Assembly: GCA_905216145.1 (NCBI GenBank)
Contig: CAJMST010000004.1
Span: 62,001 to 126,000 of the forward strand
Direction: 5' to 3'
Length of the DNA stretch: 64,000 bases
Source: an uncultured bacterium
GTDB taxonomy: Bacteria > Actinomycetota > Coriobacteriia > Coriobacteriales > Coriobacteriaceae
The notes under the pieces are model-generated. The model did not search any database, was not told where the DNA came from, and saw only the letters and a list, made by a program, of their open reading frames with translations. Position 1 is the stretch's first letter; the number at the start of each line of letters is the position of its first letter. The position numbers were made by a program, and so were the translations under genes. Positions 40,344 through 47,839 of this stretch are shown here, one piece after another.

Positions 40344-42645
40344 GCAGACCAGCTCCCTTCAGGGCATCGGTAAGTGCAGAGCGCGTGTCGTCTGCCATGG
40401 GGCACAGCGGCATGCGGTAGTTTGCCTCGATCATACCCATCTGAGCGAGCGCCTCTTTGACGGGGATGGGGTTGACCTCGCTAAAGAGGGCATTGATGAG
40501 CGGCTGGCCGGCAATCTGGATATCGCGGGCACGTGCCACGTCACCGTCCAGATAGGCGCGGCACATGTCATGCACGAGCTGCGGCTGAACGTCGGCCCAC
40601 ACGCTGATGGTGCCCGAGGCGCCCAGGCTCATGAGCGGCACGGTGAGCGCGTCCTCGCCCGAGTACATGCGGAAGTCGTCGGACAGCAGGTGGGCAATCT
40701 TGGCCGCGTAGGCGACGTTGCCCGAGGCTTCCTTAATACCCATGATGTTGGGGTGCGCGGCCAAGCGCTCTACGTTACGCTCGCTGATGCCGCAGCCGCA
40801 GCGGCCGGGGATGTTGTACAGGATGCAGGGGATATCCACGGCGTCGGCGACGGTCTTAAAGTGCTGGTAGATACCCTCTTCGTTGGACTTGTTGTAGTAG
40901 GGGGTGATGAGCAGCAGGCCGTCGGCTCCCAGGCCCTGGTAGGTGAGCGACTTGGTGAGCATGGTCTGCGTGGAGTTGGAGCCCGAGCCGGCAATGACGG
41001 GGACGCGTCCTGCAACATGCTTGACCACGGCGGCGACGACGGAGTTGTCCTCGTCATCGGTCATCGTGGCACTCTCACCGGTGGTGCCCAGGGTGAGGAT
41101 GGCATCGGTGCCATTTTGCAAGTGGAAATCGATAAGGCGCTCGAGCGCGTCAAAGTCGACGCTGCCGTCCTTTTTAAACGGCGTGACGAGGGCGACGATC
41201 GAGCCCTCGAGGTTGCGGATATCCATGTTCTTCTCCTTCGCCTCCGCGATCTGGATGCGTTTGTTCCATTGAGCTGCGACTGCCAGGCGCTCGTCTTGGG
41301 CGCGACGGCGGGCACTTTCGGCGCGCGACTTGGCCAGCAGCTCGCGGCCGCACGGCAGCACGTCGAGCGTGGCAAAGTAATCGCCCGGGCGCTCGGCGCG
41401 GCGGATGAGGTCGGCCGCGCCATCGGGGCGCAGCAGGACCTCGGCCGAGCGCAGTCGTCCGTTGTAGTTGTAGCCCATGGAGTAGCCATGCGCGCCGGTA
41501 TCGTGGATTACAAGCAGGTCGCCCATGTCGATATGCGGCAGCTCGCGATCGATGGCGAACTTGTCGTTGTTCTCGCATAGGTTGCCCGTGATGTCGTAGG
41601 TGTCCGTGACGGGCGCTGTGGTCTTGTCGTCGCCACCCGGCTGGCCCATCACCGTAATGTGGTGGTAAGCGCCGTACATGGCAGGGCGGATCAGATCGAC
41701 GGCGCTTGCATCGACACCGATATAGTCCTTATAGATCTGCTTCTCGTGGATGGCCTTGGTGACCAGGCAGCCATAGGGCCCCATCATAAAGCGGCCCATC
41801 TCGGTGCAGATGGCCACATCGCCCATGCCGGCGGGGACCAGAATCTCGTCGTAGGCTGCGTGTACGCCCTCGCCGATGGCGCGGATGTCGTTAGCCTGCT
41901 GCTCGGGCAGGTAGGGGATACCGACGCCGCCGGACAGATTGATGAAGACGACGTGTGCGTCGGTCTCGCGCTCCAGGCGCACGGCAAGCTCAAAGAGGAT
42001 GCGCGCGAGTTTGGGGTAGTAGTCGTTGGTGACGGTGTTGCTGGCAAGGAATGCGTGGATGCCAAAGTCCTCGGCGCCCTTGGCCTTGAGCATGCGGAAC
42101 GCCTCGAAGAGTTGCTCGGTGGTCATGCCGTACTTGGAGTCGCCGGGGTTATCCATGATGCCGTTGGAGAGCTGGAACAGGCCGCCCGGATTAAAGCGGC
42201 AGCTGACCGTCTTGGGAATGGGCCCCGCAACGCGCTCAAAGAACTCGATGTGGCTGATGTCGTCAAAGTTGACGATGGCGCCCAACTTGTCGGCGAGCTC
42301 AAAGTCGGCAGCCGGCGTGTCGTTGGACGAGAACATGATGTCGTGGCCGGTGATGCCCAGCGAGCGGGCGATAATGAGCTCGGTATAGCTCGAGCAATCG
42401 CAGCCGCAGCCGTATTCGTTGAGAATGGAGATGAGTGCCGGGTTGGGATTGGCCTTGACGGCAAAGTATTCCTTAAAGCCCGGGTTCCATGCGAAGGCGT
42501 CGCGCACCTCTTGCATGTTGCGGCGGATGCCCGCCTCGTCATATAGATGAAATGGCGTGGGGAACTGCTCGACGATATGCTCGAGTGTCTCTTTGTCCAC
42601 AAACGGCTGCTTGGCCGCATATGCCTCGTTGGGGGTCAATGCCAT
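40336..42645 (-). CDS. lysA-dapA: Fused diaminopimelate decarboxylase - dihydrodipicolinate synthase (LysA-DapA)
   Basis: One uninterrupted 769-codon frame. Residues 1-440 are LysA: EYFAVKANPNPALI holds the PLP lysine, followed by NLSGGVGIPY, EMGRFMMGPYG and HDTGAHGYSMGYNYNGR. A charged helical linker of about 30 residues (AESARRRAQDERLAVAAQWN) joins residues 474-769, which are DapA: ALVTPFKKDGSVDFDAL, TTGESATM, YYNKSNEEG, GIKEASGN with the Schiff-base lysine. A Shine-Dalgarno AAGGAGAAGAAC stands before the internal ATG at 41226, so a separate 296-residue DapA may also be made. It sits behind a lysine riboswitch and is coupled to dapB. Confidence 0.88.
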   Translation of the reverse strand: MALTPNEAYAAKQPFVDKETLEHIVEQFPTPFHLYDEAGIRRNMQEVRDAFAWNPGFKEYFAVKANPNPALISILNEYGCGCDCSSYTELIIARSLGITGHDIMFSSNDTPAADFELADKLGAIVNFDDISHIEFFERVAGPIPKTVSCRFNPGGLFQLSNGIMDNPGDSKYGMTTEQLFEAFRMLKAKGAEDFGIHAFLASNTVTNDYYPKLARILFELAVRLERETDAHVVFINLSGGVGIPYLPEQQANDIRAIGEGVHAAYDEILVPAGMGDVAICTEMGRFMMGPYGCLVTKAIHEKQIYKDYIGVDASAVDLIRPAMYGAYHHITVMGQPGGDDKTTAPVTDTYDITGNLCENNDKFAIDRELPHIDMGDLLVIHDTGAHGYSMGYNYNGRLRSAEVLLRPDGAADLIRRAERPGDYFATLDVLPCGRELLAKSRAESARRRAQDERLAVAAQWNKRIQIAEAKEKNMDIRNLEGSIVALVTPFKKDGSVDFDALERLIDFHLQNGTDAILTLGTTGESATMTDDEDNSVVAAVVKHVAGRVPVIAGSGSNSTQTMLTKSLTYQGLGADGLLLITPYYNKSNEEGIYQHFKTVADAVDIPCILYNIPGRCGCGISERNVERLAAHPNIMGIKEASGNVAYAAKIAHLLSDDFRMYSGEDALTVPLMSLGASGTISVWADVQPQLVHDMCRAYLDGDVARARDIQIAGQPLINALFSEVNPIPVKEALAQMGMIEANYRMPLCPMADDTRSALTDALKGAGLLD

Positions 42646-42715
42646 GTCCCGTAAACCTCGCTATCCAGACGGCGCCATCTGCGCATCGAATCCGCATAGC
42701 GTGGACCCAATGTCC

Positions 42716-42874
42716 GGATAGCGCTCCCGCATTGCTGCAGACAGTCCTGTGGGTGTTTCCCGCAGGCCCACCAGGTTGTTCGTGCCCGAAAAGCCCAGTT
42801 CGGCGGGTTTCGCCTCCCCACGGGGTCAAAGCCTGCCGGCTCGCCCGCGGTTCTTCGTGCCCGCGCCTCTATCA
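42716..42874 (-). promoter_or_regulatory. Lysine riboswitch (L box)
   Basis: The P1 closing strands GATAGAGGCGC (5' side) and GAGCGCTATC (3' side) are present. Between them are GGGGAGGCGAAACCCGCCGAA and GGACTGTC, all conserved L-box segments in the right order. It precedes lysA-dapA by about 70 nt. A second GGATAGC just before the start codon can pair with the P1 3' strand, giving a possible switching helix. Confidence 0.85.
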
Positions 42875-43023
42875 AGTGGTAACGACCCTACCACGTTGCA
42901 CTTTAGCAAACAAGAGTATTCGTATATAACGTTTAAAAAATGCAGCAATATGCTGGAAACATGTGTGCCACAATCCTGTATCACAATAAGTTGCAACAGA
43001 TATGCCTCACGAAGGGATCCTCT

Positions 43024-44235
43024 ATGACCGAGCTCCAAGAACTCCGTCGCTATCGTCGCGACCTGCATCGCATTCCGGAGCTCGATTTCGATCTTCCTCA
43101 AACCATAGTCTATATCGAGGGTGTGCTCGCCTCGCTTGCCTGTGAAGTGACCCATCCCTGCCCCAGCTGTGTTTGTGCTTTCTTCGACGCTGGCACGGGC
43201 GCCGCGCATGCCACGGCGATTCGCGCCGATATGGATGCGCTGCCCATCGCGGAGGCGACGGGTGCGGCCTTTGCCTCGACCCATCCCGGCAAAATGCACG
43301 CGTGCGGACACGATGGACACATGGCCATGGCACTTGCAGCGGCAACCTTTGTCGATCGCACGATTCGTGAGCAGCCAGGTGCCATCAAGCGCAACGTGCT
43401 CTTTGTGTTCCAGCCTGCCGAGGAGACGACCGGTGGCGCCAAGACAGTTTGCGAGAGCGGTGTGTTCGAGCGCTATGGGGTGGATCGCATCTTCGGCTTC
43501 CACGTGTGGCCCGATCTGCCCGCCGGCACGTTGGCGAGCTGCTCCGGTCCGTTGCTGGCGCGTTCGAGCGAGACGCATATTCATATTCACGGTACGAGCA
43601 TCCACATCGCTAAGACTTATGGTGTGCCGGTTGGGGAGTCGCACGATGCCGCGTTGGCGGCAGCAAAGTTTTTGGTTGCCGAGCGCGAGTTGATGGACGA
43701 GCTGGGCACCGACGAGCCCTGTATCGGTAAGTTTGGTCTGCTGCAGGCCGGTACGGTTTGTAACGCGGTGGCGGGGGAGGCCCATGTGGCCGGAAGCCTG
43801 CGTGTGTTTACGGACGACATGTTCGACCGTGCGCGCGAGGGCGTACGTCGCGTGCTCGATGAAGCGTGTGCTTCAACGGGTTGCACGTACGATCTTGACT
43901 TTGCCGAGGGCTATCCGCCAGTCGATAACGACCCCGAGCTGTTCGCCCACATTGCGCCTGCCTTGTCCGAACTGCAACTTGTGGACGAGCCGCTGCTAAT
44001 CGCCGAGGATTTCGCGTTCTATCAGCGCCATCTGCCAGGCGTGTTCTTCTTGCTGGGCACGGGCGTGCCAGAGGCGCAAGAAAACCCGATCGACGCAGAC
44101 GGCTGCTCAGCTTATGCGATGAGCGCCCTTCACACCGATACCATGCTCTTTGACGAGGAAATCCTACTCAAAGGCCTCGATGTCTACAAACGATTGCTTT
44201 TGCTTGACTGGGGCGCGAAGGACAATTTGTTCTAG
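43024..44235 (+). CDS. M20-family amidohydrolase, candidate N-acetyl-diaminopimelate deacetylase
   Basis: 403 residues from ATG 43024 (AAGGGAT upstream). Metal and catalytic sites: RADMDALPI, HACGHDGHMAMAL, VFQPAEETTGGAKT (Glu-Glu), GFHVWPDLPAG and a late LLIAEDFAFYQ (Glu/Asp region). The dimerisation domain lies between. It hydrolyses N-acyl amino acids. Because it is divergent from a lysine operon that uses the acetylase branch and lacks any other deacetylase here, N-acetyl-LL-DAP is a reasonable substrate guess. Confidence 0.85.
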   Translation: MTELQELRRYRRDLHRIPELDFDLPQTIVYIEGVLASLACEVTHPCPSCVCAFFDAGTGAAHATAIRADMDALPIAEATGAAFASTHPGKMHACGHDGHMAMALAAATFVDRTIREQPGAIKRNVLFVFQPAEETTGGAKTVCESGVFERYGVDRIFGFHVWPDLPAGTLASCSGPLLARSSETHIHIHGTSIHIAKTYGVPVGESHDAALAAAKFLVAERELMDELGTDEPCIGKFGLLQAGTVCNAVAGEAHVAGSLRVFTDDMFDRAREGVRRVLDEACASTGCTYDLDFAEGYPPVDNDPELFAHIAPALSELQLVDEPLLIAEDFAFYQRHLPGVFFLLGTGVPEAQENPIDADGCSAYAMSALHTDTMLFDEEILLKGLDVYKRLLLLDWGAKDNLF

Positions 44236-44256
44236 AAAACACGAACAAACGTACGA

Positions 44257-44302
44257 TATAATAGAGATGTAAGTCTATAGAAACGTTTGACGTTACTAAC
44301 GT
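44257..44302 (+). promoter_or_regulatory. higBA promoter and operator
   Basis: TATAAT at 44257-44262 and a palindrome ACGTT-ACT-AACGT at 44290-44302, just before the higB start. The dyad is a likely HigA binding site. Confidence 0.55.
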
Positions 44303-44313
44303 AAGGCGATACT

Positions 44314-44595
44314 ATGATTGCATCGTATAAAGATGAGGATACCGAACGCTTTGCCATGGGTGTGCGGGTCAGGAGGTTCGTGCCCTTTGAGCGTGTTGCG
44401 TTGAGGAAGATTCGCCAACTGCAGGTTTGTGCTTCGCTTGATGATCTTCGCGTTCCGCCGGGCAATCGCCTGGAAGCTTTGAAGGGCGATCGTGCCGGTC
44501 AATATAGCATCCGTGTTAACGAGCGCTATCGGGTCTGTTTTGAGTGGAGACAGGAGATGGCTTGGAATGTCGAAATCGTCGATTATCACAAGTGA
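44314..44595 (+). CDS. higB: HigB-like RelE/ParE-superfamily toxin
   Basis: 93 residues. RVALRKIRQLQVCASLDDL and PPGNRLEALKGDRAGQYSIRVNERYRVCFEW match the HigB/killer-protein fold, with the basic residues R and K and the terminal YRVCFEW strand used for mRNA cleavage at the ribosome. The toxin precedes the antitoxin, the usual order for HigBA, and the genes overlap by 29 bp. The start at 44314 has AAGG upstream. Confidence 0.9.
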   Translation: MIASYKDEDTERFAMGVRVRRFVPFERVALRKIRQLQVCASLDDLRVPPGNRLEALKGDRAGQYSIRVNERYRVCFEWRQEMAWNVEIVDYHK

Positions 44596-44908
44596 TGAGA
44601 CTTCGGCCGATTTGCTGTCGCCGGTGACTCCCGGTGAGCTTCTCAAAGAGGAGTTTCTTGTTCCCATGGGCATTTCTCAATATCGCCTTGCGAAAGAGAC
44701 CGGGATTCCGGCTCAGCGTATCGGGCAGATTGTCTTGGGAAAACGTCGCGTGACGGCTGACACTGATCTTCGTCTTTGCCGATACTTTGGTCTGACGGAT
44801 GGCTATTGGCTTCGCGCTCAGATGGCATTTGACCTTGAAGCCGAGAAAAGGCGGATCGAACCGGAACTCGATAAGATCGTTCCTGTTCAGCAGGCCATTG
44901 CGCTGTAG
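44567..44908 (+). CDS. higA: HigA-family antitoxin
   Basis: 113 residues from ATG 44567 (CAGGAGATGG upstream). The XRE-type helix-turn-helix lies at about residues 30-85: HPGELL-like TPGELLKEEFLVPMGISQ, then AQRIGQIVLGKRRVTADTD and YFGLTDGYWLRAQ. It neutralises HigB and represses the operon by binding the palindrome upstream. It is translationally coupled to higB by the overlap. Confidence 0.9.
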   Translation: MSKSSIITSDETSADLLSPVTPGELLKEEFLVPMGISQYRLAKETGIPAQRIGQIVLGKRRVTADTDLRLCRYFGLTDGYWLRAQMAFDLEAEKRRIEPELDKIVPVQQAIAL

Positions 44909-44937
44909 TGCTCAGAGATGATGGGGGTGGCGTGACG

Positions 44938-45261
44938 ATGAGGCGACGCCGACAGCCTGCCGTATATAGTCCGGGTGGATGCGGGTGCGGTTTGCTGCTG
45001 CTTCCGGTCATCGCTGTGAGCATTGGCGTAATGTTTGCGCTTGCCGGGTTGGCAGCAGCGGCACTCGTGTTGCTGATTGTGGCCATTGGCGTGACGATTT
45101 GGCTCTGCCGCAATCGCGAGCAACGCCATGCCGACGGTAAAACCAATGTCGGCTGGGTCGTCTTCCTGATCATGGTGTACCCGATGAGTGTCAGCTACCT
45201 GGCGTTCTTTGTCCTGTTGATGATCAGTGCTTTTACCGGGGAATCCGTCGCGGTCGGTTGA
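44938..45261 (+). CDS. Small membrane protein, unknown
   Basis: 107 residues from ATG 44938 (GTG 44932 and GTG 44908 are alternatives). A basic start (MRRRRQPAVYSPGG) precedes a long hydrophobic region (about 19-57) that can form two helices, a charged loop (RNREQRHADGK), and a third helix near 74-95. There is no motif. It follows higA closely and may simply be read with it. Confidence 0.6.
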   Translation: MRRRRQPAVYSPGGCGCGLLLLPVIAVSIGVMFALAGLAAAALVLLIVAIGVTIWLCRNREQRHADGKTNVGWVVFLIMVYPMSVSYLAFFVLLMISAFTGESVAVG

Positions 45262-45366
45262 TGCACTGCCAGCAGACGGTCGCGCAAAGTGCGTTTGCTC
45301 GGTGTTTGGATAACTGCATTGGTCGTTTGCCGCAACCTTAGCTCTCAGCTAATGAATTCAAGTTCA

Positions 45367-45420
45367 ATCCTTCCTACGATGTGCTGTGTGCCGGCACGGT
45401 AGCCGGATCGTAGGAAGGAT
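45367..45420 (+). promoter_or_regulatory. Ribosome-site-sequestering hairpin
   Basis: Perfect 14-bp inverted repeat ATCCTTCCTACGAT (45367-45380) / ATCGTAGGAAGGAT (45407-45420) around a 26-nt loop. The right arm contains GGAAGGA, the Shine-Dalgarno of the gene starting at 45426, so folding would hide it. Confidence 0.6.
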
Positions 45421-45425
45421 GAATA

Positions 45426-45869
45426 ATGGCAAAAGAGGGAAAGAAGCCGATCGGCAAGATTGTCCTAGGCATCATCGTGGTGCTGGTTATTGCCGGTGCC
45501 GTGGGCTCTATGGGCGGCAACTCAACCGATTCGTCTGCGAGCGATTCGGCAAAACCTGCCGAGACGACACAGCAGGCTGAGGAGCAAAAAGAACCGCAAG
45601 AACCGTATACCATTGCTGACGAGGCTGAAGACACTTCCAATCAGTTTACCTATAAGATCACGGGCACGCTGACCAATAACACGGACAAGGAAAAGAGCTA
45701 CATTCAGATTGAATATGTTCTGTATGATGCCGATGGCAACCAGGTTGGAACGGCTCTTGCAAACACCAATCATCTGAAGGCAGGCGGCTCCTGGAAGTTC
45801 GAGGCGCTGGGTACGGTGTCTCCCGACCAGGTTGCTAGCTGGGAGCGTTCGGACGTAAACGGTTTCTAG
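45426..45869 (+). CDS. FxLYD-domain membrane-anchored protein
   Basis: 147 residues. Basic start MAKEGKKPIGK, one transmembrane helix (about 11-29, IVLGIIVVLVIAGAVGSM), a Ser/Glu/Gln linker, then a beta-sandwich domain with YKITGTLTNNTDKEKSYIQI, VLYDADGNQVGTALAN and LKAGGSWKFEA, the FxLYD pattern. The domain would be extracellular. The role is unknown; such proteins often stand near envelope stress genes. Its ribosome site lies inside a perfect hairpin. Confidence 0.78.
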   Translation: MAKEGKKPIGKIVLGIIVVLVIAGAVGSMGGNSTDSSASDSAKPAETTQQAEEQKEPQEPYTIADEAEDTSNQFTYKITGTLTNNTDKEKSYIQIEYVLYDADGNQVGTALANTNHLKAGGSWKFEALGTVSPDQVASWERSDVNGF

Positions 45870-45901
45870 CATGTTGCATGCACTGGGGGAGGTGAAGTCG
45901 T

Positions 45902-46324
45902 ATGCCCGATAAAAAGCTGACTGAGGAGTTGCTCAACGAGCTTCTCGATGCGCCGAACATCGATGGCTATATCAGGGAGCACGACTTTGCCGCCCCGTCG
46001 CTTTCGGACTACCTGAAGCAGCTACTGCAGGAAAAGGGCTTGGAGCGCTCGCGCGTGGTTCGTATGGCCGATCTCAATGAGACCTTTGGCTATCAGATCT
46101 TTACCGGTGCGCGTCATCCGAGTCGCAATAAGGTGCTGCAGATTGCCTTTGCGATGGCGCTGACGCTCAAAGAGACCAACCGTGCGCTGACGGCTGCAGG
46201 GGTAAGCGTCCTTAACTGCAAGGACCGCCGCGATGCGATTATCATCTTTTGCATCGATCGCGGGTGCAGCCTCCAAAAGGTCAACGAGGAGCTGTATCGC
46301 TTTGGCGAGGAGACGGTGAGTTAG
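45902..46324 (+). CDS. XRE-like helix-turn-helix protein paired with a kinase
   Basis: 140 residues. After a helical N-terminus, SLSDYLKQLLQEKGLERSRV starts an HTH-like domain with VRMADLNETFGYQIFTGARH and PSRNKVLQIAFAMALTLKET, the spacing of XRE proteins. A further helical part (VLNCKDRRDAIIIFCIDRG) follows. It lies about 100 nt before a serine/threonine kinase gene on the same strand. Such HTH-kinase pairs recur in gut Gram-positives; regulation by phosphorylation is an inference. GGGGGAGGTG precedes the start. Confidence 0.72.
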   Translation: MPDKKLTEELLNELLDAPNIDGYIREHDFAAPSLSDYLKQLLQEKGLERSRVVRMADLNETFGYQIFTGARHPSRNKVLQIAFAMALTLKETNRALTAAGVSVLNCKDRRDAIIIFCIDRGCSLQKVNEELYRFGEETVS

Positions 46325-46422
46325 CGGCTGATATCTGAGCTGGCGGAGCTGCCGAACAACGATGCAAACGAACGGGACGCGGATGCCATGGGGTGTCTGC
46401 GCCCTGCGCTATGATGGAGGCT

Positions 46423-47802
46423 ATGGATAATCAGACCCCAACATATTCCGATGACGAGCTGACCGCAGCGCTTGCCGAGCACCTGGCGTCGCTCGATCGT
46501 GACGACAGCTATCGCGTGGAGCGTGTACTTAAGCGCTCGTCCGTTGAAACAACCGAGCTTGTGTACTTTGAAGGAACCGGCGGCGGTTCGCTCGGCCCCT
46601 TTGTCCGTAAACGCATCGATGCTTCGGCTCAAATCGGCGGGGCATACGAGCGTCTGTTTGCCGCTCAGCGGGCAGGCAGGCGTTTTGAGCACCTGCCCAG
46701 AATCGTCGATTGTCGTCGTGTGGGCGACGAGCTCAACGTGGTTATGGAATACATCGAAGGGGAGACGCTCGGGGCGCTGGTGGACCGTCTGGGAGCCGCT
46801 CCCGATTATGCGCGTGAATTGTATCCTGCCCTATGCGATGCCGCGGGCGAGCTCCACGCTGGTTTTGCAATAGCGGGGGAGACGTCGGCGCCGGTGATCC
46901 ATCGCGACCTCAAGCCGTCGAATATCATCGTGACAGGTGCCAACTATACGCCTGATGACGGCCTGACATTTTCATCGCTGGTGATTATCGACTTGGGAAT
47001 CGCCCGCGTATGGCGCGATGGCGCCGATGCCGACACCGTCAAGTTTGGCACGCGACCCTATGCGCCGCCCGAGCAGTATGGGTTTGGGCAGACGAGTGTG
47101 CGCAGCGATGTCTACGCACTTGGCGCCCTGTTGTTCTTCTGCTTGACGGGAGTCGACCCTAAACCAGGGCTCGACATGCGCGAACAATGCGAGGCGCGCG
47201 GCGTTCCCACTCCACTTGCCGATGCCGTCTGCATGTCGATGGCGCTCGACCCGGCCAAGCGTTTTGCGAGTGCGGAAGCGTTGGGACGGGCGACGCGCGC
47301 GGCATACGATCTGAGTCGCCCCGTGCGGCCTCCTGCGCCTGCGCCTGTCCGTACTCCGGCCTCGGAGACGGTGTTGACGCCCCAAGGGCTCCAGAACCCC
47401 ACAGGGCTTCCTAGGCCTGCCGCCTCCGCTGCATGCGGTCTGCTCTCTCGCGTTCCGGAGTCTCTGGGGCGCATTTGGAATACGCTCGTCTACTTCTCGC
47501 TGCTTGTGTTCTTTGCTGGAAGTCACTTTGCCGTCTTTCACCCCACTGGAGCAAACCAAAGCTACCCGACGTGGCTTCTCATAATCGAGTATTTTTTCTT
47601 TGTCGATGGCCTTATGGTGCTTATGCATTTTGCGCTGCTCGATAAGCGCCGTCTTCGTCGGCGATTCGCACTGCTCGACAGCTATCGCGGCAAGAAACTC
47701 GCGAAACTCTGGCTCAAGGCATTGGGTGTGCTGCTCCTATGCATGATCGTCATAGTCGCGGTTGCCAATGCGACCGGCGTCGTCGATACCTCCGCTACCT
47801 AA
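46423..47802 (+). CDS. Serine/threonine protein kinase with C-terminal membrane helices
   Basis: 459 residues from ATG 46423 (GGAGG only 2 nt upstream; ATG 46411 is an alternative). Kinase core: VIHRDLKPSNIIV (catalytic loop, Asp near 163), VIIDLGIARVW (DFG replaced by DLG), GTRPYAPPEQYGFGQTSVRSDVYALG (activation segment and APE-like PPEQ). The glycine loop is weak. Three hydrophobic segments lie in the last 110 residues (VYFSLLVFFAGSHFAVF, WLLIIEYFFFVDGLMVL, ALGVLLLCMIVIVAV), so the kinase is anchored to the membrane by its C-terminus. Confidence 0.87.
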   Translation: MDNQTPTYSDDELTAALAEHLASLDRDDSYRVERVLKRSSVETTELVYFEGTGGGSLGPFVRKRIDASAQIGGAYERLFAAQRAGRRFEHLPRIVDCRRVGDELNVVMEYIEGETLGALVDRLGAAPDYARELYPALCDAAGELHAGFAIAGETSAPVIHRDLKPSNIIVTGANYTPDDGLTFSSLVIIDLGIARVWRDGADADTVKFGTRPYAPPEQYGFGQTSVRSDVYALGALLFFCLTGVDPKPGLDMREQCEARGVPTPLADAVCMSMALDPAKRFASAEALGRATRAAYDLSRPVRPPAPAPVRTPASETVLTPQGLQNPTGLPRPAASAACGLLSRVPESLGRIWNTLVYFSLLVFFAGSHFAVFHPTGANQSYPTWLLIIEYFFFVDGLMVLMHFALLDKRRLRRRFALLDSYRGKKLAKLWLKALGVLLLCMIVIVAVANATGVVDTSAT

Positions 47803-47807
47803 AAGAA

Positions 47808-47832
47808 AAGGGCCCCGTTGGGGCCCTTTGCA
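47808..47832. terminator. Bidirectional terminator
   Basis: AAAAGGGCCCC-GTT-GGGGCCCTTTG between convergent genes. Confidence 0.85.
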
Positions 47833-47839
47833 GTTGCAC

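Noticed and set aside
40288..41580. A 430-residue plus-strand frame opposite dapA
   Set aside because: Shadow of dapA; begins inside dapB and lacks a ribosome site.
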